A stretch of 52,652 bases of DNA from a virus. How positions within the stretch are numbered: position 1 is the first letter of the stretch; every line of letters begins with the position of its first letter. The stretch is taken from positions 1 to 52,652 of the IMG/VR virus record IMGVR_UViG_3300036770_004392; one strand, written 5' to 3'. Under the pieces are notes generated by a model. The model was not told the DNA's origin. It searched no databases and saw only the letters and a list, made by a program, of their open reading frames with translations. This document shows positions 30,775 to 42,700 of the stretch, in pieces. A program made the translations under genes and the position numbers.

Positions 30775-33700
30775 ATATATTAATTTCAGGATAAAAAGGT
30801 TTAACAGCAAGAATAAACCTAGCCTGTTCAGAATTCGAAGCAATTAACGGCAAATCCTTATCTTTCCAAGTTCTTCCTATACGTTTAACTACTAATATTT
30901 CTTTGTTTGAAACCACTGGATCTTGAAATTCAACTAAAGAACCGTCGGCGGGTACCGTAAATCCGGCTTGGAAAATAGAATCTGCTTCTGGACTATATGG
31001 ATAATTTTTTAATTTATCAAATTTAACTATAGAAGATTTATTTACTCTTTGACCGCTTAAGAATACCTCAACACCGTCCTGATCCGTCTGAGACTCAAAA
31101 TCTTTATTTGGTACTTGTGGAACAAAATCTAAATTAATCTGTGTTGTACTTTCTGTAGTAATTAACTTAGAAACTAATTGCTGATCTAAATAAGGGATAG
31201 TTTCTGTACTACCAATATTAATAACTAATATTCCAGCCTTGTGTAAAACAGGAGATCCTGTTCCTAAAGTAGCACGTCTAATTTTACGTAATTCATTGCC
31301 TTCTTTTTCAAAATATTCAATACGTTCTCCATTAATTTCAATAATACCCGGTATATTCTCTATAATACTAGGTTCATCTAATACTGATCCATCATCAACC
31401 TTTATTACTGTAACAAATTGTGTTAAATCTTCAGATAATCTTGTTATTTTATCTTTATTAAATCTTTTATAGTGTACTCTGCCTAACATGTCTTTAAACT
31501 GCATGTACCCAAATCCATCATCTTTAATCGCAGAAGTAAACAAGACTATATCAATAATATCACTAGTATCAACAGATGCAGTCAAAATAATTTGATCTTT
31601 AAAGGTATCTAAATAAAAATCAATACCAGATGATAATAATTTATTATTCTTAATGACCCATACAAAGTCATCTATATTAACTTTTTTAGATAACTTTATT
31701 TTCCCTCCTTGTAAACTTCTATATCTATAAAAATCAGGAGTATCAATATCTAATCCTTGGATATAAGTCAAACTTTCTTGAGAACGTTCGATTTCTAATA
31801 CATCATGGTTATAAAAACTAATAACTTCAATGTGTTTATTATTTAGAGGAGCTGAAACAAATTCTAAATTTAAAGAACTGTTTATCCTTTTTAAAGAATA
31901 TTGAAAACTTATATTATTAGAAACTAATAGTTTTGCTCCTTCTATATATAATGATGAGTCTAAAATTATACTTACTCCTACTACATCAACATTATAATCA
32001 GTTAACCTAGATAATAATTTTCCGTTAAGATACACTTTTAACTGCTCAACATTAACTTGATATGGAACTTGCTCATATTGTGTCAGACGATAACTTAAAT
32101 TATTATTAGATAATTCAAAATACTCGTTTAGATAAGGATATAATATCTCTCCATCTACTATAACTATAACATTAGAATGGTCTGGTAACAAATTTCCTAC
32201 TTGATTAGATAAAACAAAACTTAAGGTAGACCCGTCACCTACAAAAGTTTCTGACTTAATAATACTAGCTGTAGAATTCTCATCATTAGTCATTAAGTAA
32301 GTTATTACAGATCCAGAAGTAGGAGCTTGTCCAAATCTTATTCCGGTACGATTAGTCATTGAATAAGAAATGTCTGTTTCAAAAATTTCGTAATTTAGCA
32401 CTGCTCCATCTACTAAAACAATATTGCCATTTGTTTCAGAAAATGGAGCATTAGTAATAAACTCTAATGTACTTCCATCACCTATAAAATAATCCTGATC
32501 TAGTAGATATTCCGAACTATAACCTATTGAAATAATACTAACTTGACTATTAACTACAGGAATATTGGTAAGCTTTACAGATCTCGATTTCCAATCATAA
32601 CTATAATCATCTCCAGAGACTAGTATAATTGAATTTAATTTAACAATTATTCCATTTGTATTTTGTGGTAGTTGAGGAATATAAAAAGTATCTTCACCCC
32701 CGTTAGCTATAAATGTTTTAAATAAAATCTTGGCTCCTGAAGTTCTAGGAGCTTGAAAAACTTTTATTGCTACAGCATCAACAATATGCCCAGGAACTAC
32801 TTCTTCTGGAGCCGGACTATTTAAAGGTGTAATTAAATCATCACCATCAACAATAATATCTTCTGGATTAACTCCATTAGCTGAAGAAAACGAAAAGCTT
32901 CCTCCGACTAACTGAGTATCATAATCATTAGGTTTAGGACTTATACTTCCATCTTCTGTTACTTGTTGATTTTCTTCTCCCCATAACTCGGAATTCCATC
33001 CAAGCGAATCCCACCCTCCGGTTCCAATGAAATTTACTAAACCTTGTATATTCACTCCACCGTAATCAATACCTGTCATAAGCTGACTAAAATCTTTGCC
33101 TGCCATTCCAATTTCAGGATTGTAATAATGATATATTCTATCTAGGGCATGTAAATGTAAAAAGCTTATTTTATATTTTATCTCTATATTTTGCCCTCTT
33201 AAAGGAGCAGTTTCTAAAACTAGCATTCCGTAATAACTTGTAAATCCTCTCGAGACACTAGACTTAACAGTAACATAATAGTCGTCTTTTAATAGTTCAA
33301 TTCCGTCTGCTTTAACTATATAGGAATCTTTAGAAGTCACAGGGGCATATTTTAATAAAAATTGACGCAGACTACCTGTTCCATTAAACGTTTCGGTAAT
33401 ATCTAATTCATTATCTTTATAATAATTTGATCTAGCAACTCGATCAAATTTCATTGAAACTTTAGAGGCTCGTACTACTTCTGATTCTAAAACAGCAACA
33501 ACCTTAGCAGGCATGCCATTCTCTGATAATCCACCATCTACTTCAATTAAAGGAGTAGTAAGATATCCGGACCCAGCATCAGTAATTTGTATTCTATTAA
33601 GCTTACCACCTGCTATATAACCGTTAGCTTTGGCTATTTTCTTAGCTTGTCCATTAATTTTTATTATAGGATTAAACAAATAGCCAGAACCACTATCAAC

Positions 33701-36700
33701 AATCACTAACTCTTTGATATAGCATCCTACGTTATCCTTAAAAAATTTCCATGGATATGAATTTAACATTGTATCTAATGTTGTGCTGTCATCGAAAATA
33801 TTAAAATTAACAACATTCAACTTAAAATTTTCATCAACATAAGAAGGTAAATCAAAGTCTGTGACAACTGATCCAGAATTTTCAATTCTAGAATAAGAAC
33901 TTACATACTCTCTAATCTTAGTTCTATAAGGCTTAACTTCTTTTATATAATCCTCAAAATTTTCTAAATTATCATTTTTATATGTTATCTTTTGTTTCAA
34001 CTCTCCAAGATTGTGTTTGCTTTTAATAAAACTTGTTTTTGTTATATAATCAACAAAAGGTTGTTCATACAAAACATATCTTAACGAACTAAAGAATAAT
34101 TCTAAATACTCAGTATATAAATCATCAACTAAAATATTTTTCTTTAAGACATTAAGAATAATTCTTAATTCTTTTACAGGTAAATTATCATAGTAAAAAC
34201 TATCATACAAATTTCCGTCATACCCTATAATGTTTTTAGTAAAATCATAAAGTCCAGAATTTATTTGGATAGTTCCATTTTGTCTTCCAATAACTTTATA
34301 GTTTTTAGTATAATCAATAGTACTAACATTATTATACTTTTCCAACAATAACCAACCACCAGATCCAATAGTTTCAACTTTAACTATATCTCCAACTTTT
34401 GACTCTAATAGATAAAGTTGATTAGTATTTTCAACTAAATGATCAATTTTAGTATATTGATTATATCCGTCAAGATACCAGTCAATATAATCCCAATATT
34501 TTTTTACATCGTAACTTTGACTTTTAATTCTAAAAAACTTTCCAGTCCCTGAATATTCGTAAAGACTCCAAGTTCCAAAAACTACTTCATCATTTTTTAC
34601 TAAAACTGTGTAACTGCGAACACTTAATATTGTATCGTCTATATATCCTTTACCTGCATTTATAATCTCAACACTAGTTACTTGACCTAATGTATCAATT
34701 ACACAACGTAATTTAGCTCCTATTCCAGATCCTACTACTTTTACCCATGGTGGATTTACATACCCATAACCAGGGTTAACTATCTTAACCTCTATAATTC
34801 TTCCACTTTCAATAATAGGAGTTACTGTTGCTTGAGATAATAGAGCTGTGTTAATAAAACGTTGTTCTTCAACTATGTCAATAGCTTTATCCCAAATACC
34901 ACTACTACTAGACGGAGGAATATCATAATTGTTCAAATCAGATATATCATATTCATCTGTTATAACTTTCCGCTTTAAAACTAAATTGACTCTCTCTACA
35001 AATTGTTTTAATGCTTCTATGCGATTAATAAACATACTTTGTCTAGGACGATTACTAATTCCGTATCGTTTTTTAGGAGGCAATTTTAAACTAGGGATCT
35101 GTCGATTATATTGATCATATCCAATAAGGCTATCTTCCCACTTTAATTCTATACTAGGAGGAATAATTGTTTTTTCATGTGTGCTTAGAAGTTTCCAATG
35201 ACTATGTAGATTTGAATTCTGATACTGTTCATCAATAGTAAAATATTCTATATTTAAATTTGTTTTTTTAGATTTTATATAGTTTATTAGATTAACTAAA
35301 ATAAAACTATTAGATCCAATTAAACTCATACATTCGTACCCGTAACCTATTGGATCTGCTATTAACTTACTTACATTATTAGCACTTAATTTTCTGTCTA
35401 CTACAGAAAGAGGAACAATTGTAGGGTTCTTTACCCAATAGTAATAAACATTTTTAAAGCTTTGACTTACATTATCATAAACTTGTCTTAAACTGTAAAC
35501 ACTATTTCCATAACGTGAAGTTCCGCTTATTCCTAAACTATCGCCTTTATCGGATCCAGATAAAGTATCCCATTCTGATGGTTTATACTTAGTTTCTACC
35601 CATTCATAAACATCGATACTAGCAGTTTTATAAAGTTTATTCCAATTAGTGGATCTGTACGTGATATTACCTAAACTATTTTCTATAAACTTGGCACGAC
35701 TTAAATCCCACCATAAAGTTCCTACATAATTTTTACTCCAAAACTGTCCTTCATCAACAATAACTTGCGAAGTTCCTATGCTATAGACAGCTGGATCATA
35801 AAAGGTTTTAAATTTAATTTCTTGATCAGCAGGACCAGGAATCTTACCTTGAGTTGTATCAACTATATCTATATACTTTAAAAGTTGATTAAATTCTGTA
35901 TCATACAAGTAAGATTTTTTAAACTTTGAAATATCAACATTATCTTCTTGTATATACTTTATTTTCCAAGAAGTAGATTTAGGAAATTTTGTGTACGAAA
36001 ATACCTTACCGGCATTAGAGGCTAAATCTTCTTCTTCGTTTATTGCACTTACAATTATAGTATCATCACCTACTGCTAGACTAAATCCATAACTATCTGA
36101 AATGTCGGTAAACTGATCCGTAGATAAAGATTCACCAAAACTGTAATTTTCAAAAAACTTATCAAATACATCTACTCTTCCTGAATTTATTCTAATATCA
36201 TTAAATCTTAAAGTATTATTATCAAATATAGTGGTATCATTATCGAAAGTAGCAAAGTTATCAACGTCGCCATTTATAGATAAAACAACTAATGTCTGAT
36301 CATTATTCATAAAAAATATAGAGTACCCGAAATAATCAAAAGATCCCGGAGTCTTCGAAACTACATCTTGCTGAAAAACAAATACATCATTCACTAACTT
36401 ATAAATTTTGACTAAACCTGAATTTACAATAGGATTGTCTGCCTCAATTTCTCCTACTGCTATCTTTTTTCCATCACTAGTAATTGCTACACTGTAACCA
36501 AATAAATTAGATAAAGTCAACGTTTGTGTCAAAGAATAAAGATCTGATACTTTTTTATAAATTTTAACACTGTTTGTGTTTTTATCACCTAATACTGTTA
36601 CTGTACCATTAGTTGCTAAACTTGTAGACGACACTGAAATTGATTGAATTTCAACCCATTGATTAGTAACAAATTTATAAGAATATAAATTACTAGAGCT

Positions 36701-39700
36701 AGTTACCAAAGTATAATATGTATTATCAGAATATAAAATCGAAATACAAGTTCCATACGATGTAACCGGTTTATTAAAAGTAGAAAAATACTGATAGGTT
36801 CCTAATGTACTATCCTTAATATAAAAATGAACGCTATTTGTTAAATCTGCTTTAGTTTCAGATAAAACTAACCATTCAGTGTCCGGACTCAGAGCTACAG
36901 CTAACCCTAGTTGTGTCGAATCATCATAAAAAGTTTTTATTATTTGTTGTTGAACAAAACTATTATCTTTAGTATTTTTAAAAAATATACTAATAGTATC
37001 GATATCTCCTACTGCACTAACCATACCATTTTGGCTAACTGCGACGACTCTACCAAAATTTTCATTATTTCGTGGTATGTCTAATCCGTTAATCGTGTTA
37101 ATATTATAGACTTTTTTATATTCTAAAACTGTTTTTTTACCATAACCGTTGTCATCAATCCACACGAGTTCATTAGACTTAATCCTTTCAGGAATAACAT
37201 CATTTAGTTGGTCAATATGATTAACTCTAGATTCAGTGAATATATAAATCAGTGTGGCTGTACTATCCGGAAAAAGATCATCCTTCCATTCTGGTATAGT
37301 CTTTTTTATATTAATTTTTTTGCCTGATATACTATCAATTTTATAAAATCCGTTAATCAAAGTAACATTATCAATTCCTATTATTTGCCCTGCATACATA
37401 TTTGGTATTGAATTAAGAGTAATTGATAATACAGAATTATTATATTCAATCTTCTCTACTCTAGTAGCACTATGAGTTAAACGATAAACTGTCCATTTTC
37501 TCTGCGATTCTAGAAAAGCACACCAAACATAACTTCCTTCATTAAAATCTTCTATATCGAGACTCAATATCTCATCTAAAACGTCTAAACTAGCAGAGAC
37601 ATCATCATACCTAACATATCCTGGCGTTCTTAAAAATTCTTTTTTAACTGATGTAGGCCAAAGATTAGTTTTATATTCTATAGGCTTAATATATATTTCA
37701 CTACCTTTTACTCTATAAACAAAATCAGGTTTTACAGCATCTGTTTCGGTTAGTTCGAATGGCTGAGGATTTAATAATATTTTTTCTTCATTAAGATTAA
37801 ATTCTATTTCTTCATAAGTAGAAATATTTCCGTATGTACCTAGTCTAATTGCCCACTCTTCATTGAATGAAAGACTTTCTTGATTATCTGCACTTAATAC
37901 ATCAAATAATTTGGAAAAAGAATTTAAAGTTCCTTTTTCTTTAATATACCCTTGATAAAATTTATATTGACTAATATCGTCTAAAACAATATTTTCTAAG
38001 TATTGTCTTTTTTGATATCCAATCAAATGTTGTGCAATTTTTTGTTGTTCAATATCAAAATTGTCACTATCTAAATCATAAAAATCATTAAATTGTTCAG
38101 TTTTATAATCCCAATTTGGCAACATTTCTGAATTAGGTTTTTCTTTTAATATGTACCAATCATTAGAATTAAACGCAGCAGTTCCTATCAAAAAAGTTTT
38201 AGCCGAATAATAAAAATCTTTATGAAAAACAATATCACCTAAATTGTAATCTGTCCATACTTCCCAATCTTGAATTTTAGCTTGATCGTAAATGAAACCT
38301 GGAATATTAAAACCTCCGTTCCAGTTTGTAGACACATATCCCTGTATTTTTAATTTATCATGCTTATATCCAGATTCTACATCATAAATTACATCATTAA
38401 ACAAACTAACGTTATCTAATAATACTATATGTTCTTTTTGAATAGTTCTAAAATTAGCTCCGTAGATTCCGTGAGGATTATTAGCTGGTACAGTCAAGGT
38501 AAATTCGTTATTTTCTCTAAAACTATTTAAAAACTCATCTTCAAGTAATGACCCATCTACTCTAAATATCTGATACCCATAAAAAGCATCAGAAATATTA
38601 TCTACTACGGCATAATCATTTATAAAAGTCAGACTTATCGCCGAAGGGCTCAAACTTAAGGCACTGCCAGTTTTCCAATTTTGTGTAGTCCAAAATACAA
38701 ACTCTTTTATACTTGTGTCCCAATTTTCAACTGACTTTAAAGAAGTATTATATCTATCAAAGACAAAACCCTGTTCTTGTAAATATTTTCCATATCCTCC
38801 AATAAAATTCACTACCTCTTGAATAGTATAAAATTTAGTTCCATATGATAGAATATGCTCCGTTCTAGTATCATATGATTCCGGAAGTATAATATCTTTA
38901 CCTCCAATTATAGGCAATGAAGGAAGTTTTACATATAAATCTGTATCAAATAAACTAGAACTAGTATGTGTAACCTTTACTCTATAATAAGACTTATTTT
39001 GATAAACTATGGTCCCTGATTGATATCTTTGATTAGTCTCCCAATTTATGTAAGACTCCGATATCCCTCCTATGTTAATCTCACGACCACGACCTAAAGT
39101 TAAATAATACTTAAAATAAGGCTGATTTTTAGTATAACCTCGTACTTCATAACCATCGTCAAATTTTGTTATAACTATTCCGCTATAATTTATATTTTTT
39201 AAAGGACTGCTTTTATTTAAAAATACTTTGTAGTTCTCACTAGGTAAAAAAACTCCATTTGTACTACTAGGATTCTTACTTGTTAAAATTATCTTAAATT
39301 TATCCTTATTTGTGAAACCACCGACTCTATATGAAATTTTATTCTGAATAGAATCTAAAGACGCTTTATATTTTAATAAAGGATTAACTAAACCTGGAGA
39401 AAAATTATTAACTACGTAATTTACTAAACCTGATGTAAACACACGATTATCAGAAACAACTGTAGTAGGTAAAACAAGATCTTTTAATCGGATTCTTAAA
39501 TTAGTTGGACTATAAACAAGTTGTCCTACAAAATTTCTTACTATTCTACTTCTATCAAATGCTAAGGTTATCACTTTACTAGGATTCATTATCATAGCTG
39601 TTTGTAACAGACTAAACGCATGATAACTACTACGTCTCCAAGCAGTTTCTACAGGAGCTTGATCCCCAAATACATAATATCCTTTCTGTGTAGGCTGTAC

Positions 39701-42700
39701 ATAACCGTTTACAAAACCAGAAATAATAGGATCTAATAAATTACCATATTCGTCCACAGGATTTCCGTAAGATAAAATAGGTTTAGCAAATTTACTCAAT
39801 ACTTTAACAGTTTTTCCCGGCTCTCTAATAATACCATCTTTTATATCATCCCATAAAATGAGATTATCTTTAGTATAAGGAGCTGAACCATAAACAGTTT
39901 TCCACCAAGTAGGTTCTATACTAAAGCCTAAACATTCCCAAGGATGAGAGTGAGGACGATCCGTATCTAATAACCATTTGTATATTCCTCTCCAAAAAGC
40001 AGGGCATGATGTTTTATCAGCTATTTCATATCCTCTATAATTATAAGTCCAACGATTAGTTACATCCCATAAAAAGTCACTAGATTTCATATAATCATTT
40101 TGAATACTTGTTGTCCAGTGATAAAAGAATTGACTTAAAATTCTTTCATGTTCTTCTTTAGAATATTCGATAACTCTGCCATGTCCTGGAATAAAATCAT
40201 AAATGTCAAAAATGTTTCTGTCATAACGTATTTTAATATTATTAAAAATTCTCTTTTCTAATTCTAATAATACATCATCTCTATAATCTCCGAATCCTAC
40301 TGTTATACTACCGTCGTGTCCTTGTATCACTGTTGTAGGAATTAGATAGGTGTTATCAATATATTTTTTAGGTTCATATAAAGGATACAACCCTAATTTA
40401 GTAGGTGTTGGAGGACAAAAACTACCATCAGTGGTTTCGTACTCATAAACTTCAATTATGTCGTTTTCAGCTAAATCTACGAAAATCTCAAAAAAATCTC
40501 CTAAAAATTTGTAATCCTTTCCATGTAGTAATTGGTTATTATTAAGATAAACTAACACAGATTTATTTGATAAGTTATCTAGTGTAAAGGAATTCTTTAA
40601 AGGATATGATTTTATTCTTTCATCTAATACTGTATAAGAAAATTTAGTGTTAGCTGTATAGGCAAACATATCGCTTAAAAACCAAGGATTGCTCTTAGGT
40701 TTATCTTTGTTCAATTCATTCAATATTAAATCAACCATCTGCTTAGGTTCTGTCTCAACACCTATCTCAGAACTGATTACAAGGAAAGAAGTCTTAAATT
40801 TTCCATAATCTTCTTTAGCTACATCTAATGCTTTAAAAATATTAAAATCTGTAGTTCCTAAATTATAAAGAGCAAAATTTAAAGGACTACTATGTTGTAC
40901 AAAACGTGTTCCGAATTTACTTAAATCGGATATATCTCGTAAATTTCCATTTCCTGGAAATCGGCCTTCAAAAGTAGAAATGTTATCGACTATGGTAAAC
41001 ACATGATCAATAACCTGTCCTAATGTAAAAGTCTCCAAGTTATTGTTTAAGGGATTATTTTGTAAATTTAACGGAATCTCATAATATCCGTTGTCATTCT
41101 TTGGTTGTTTAGAAAATAACCTTAAGGTTACTATATCAGTATTAGTTACCTTACTTTTAAAATAAACCTCTTTTCTTACTGTGCCTTGACGAACTTCAAA
41201 TGACGATGAATCCAATCGTTGACTATTAATATAGACTTTAACCTTAAGATCTGATAAATCTAAAAATTCATCGAAAACATCAATAGGAAAACCTTTTGAT
41301 AATCCATCTATATCATGATCCTTGAATATTCTAACTATAGGTTGAATATTTTCGACTTTACTATTAATCCAACCATTAAGATAGACATAATCATCAAGGC
41401 TTTTTATTTTTTTCAAAAAACCTATATCAGTAGTTTTTGTAAGAATAGTGGTTCCGCTTTTATAATAAAATGAATCTAAAAGTAAATTGAAATTAAAAAC
41501 TATATCTCCAATATTATTAATATTTTTATAACTTAGACTAAATCCTAATTCATTATCTAAAGAACCTTCTCCGACTTGATACGAAAATAATTTAGTACCA
41601 TTAAAACTACTTCCGTTGTAAACACTAACATCACTGTAACTATAACCATCATTATCAAAAATATCAAACACAGGGGGTTGATTAGCAGTAAATTTTACTT
41701 GACCTAAAAGCCATTTTGTTCCATCATACCAATACATCAATCCTTGATTACCATTAATAGAACTACCGTTGTATGTAAGTACCTCCTGGCTTCCTTGTTT
41801 TACTAAAACTGTTTCATATTTCTTTGGAACACTGTCTTCTGTTTCAATTAAAGTTATCTGCTTACGTAAGCCCTCGAATACTTCAAAAGAATGAGTTCCA
41901 TCACCTAAAGCAGTAATATCAACTTTATTAGACAATTGATAGTCAGTAAATAATTGTAAATTACGTTCATCAATAACTTTTACATAATATATTTGTCTAT
42001 GAGTCAATCCTTGTAATTGAATATTACCATTACTTAGATAAACAACTCTTTGCCCATTTATTAATCCGTGATCAGTTTCGCAACGAACAGTATCAGTTAT
42101 TAAATTAATAGCTCCTGTTGAATCATCCGGCAGGGCAGCATTAAAATTTATATCTCGACTCGATAGTGTTATATCAAGAAACTTAACTTGATAAATTCGT
42201 CCATTAACAAGTCTATCAGTGTCAGATGTGAATAAAACTCTCATACCGTCAACTAAATCGACACCGTCTATGTTATACCCTAGACTTCCTTCGATTGTAC
42301 TAAAGACATCTGTAGTAATATTATCTATAAGATCAACACTTTTTTTGCTAACATGTCCAAAATTGTATAATTTTATATCATTATCAAATTCAATTATTGG
42401 TCTAGTAGCACGAGCTGATTGATCTAACTCCGGAACTGTTCCTCTATATTCAGCAGTTTTACTAATTACATCTTGATGGAACCAACGATTTACCTTAGAC
42501 CACGGGTTACCATCTAAACTAGATCTTTTAAATAAGATATAATCTTTAGACTTAGGCACGCTAGTTTGTGTACTGAATGGGGTCTGGTCAAAAGGATCAT
42601 TATCAAATAATAAATTCTTTTCTTCTGTATATTGTCCAATTATTTCCAAGTCTGATAAATTAATAAGTCTTATAGCAGATCCAATACCTTCTACTATCCA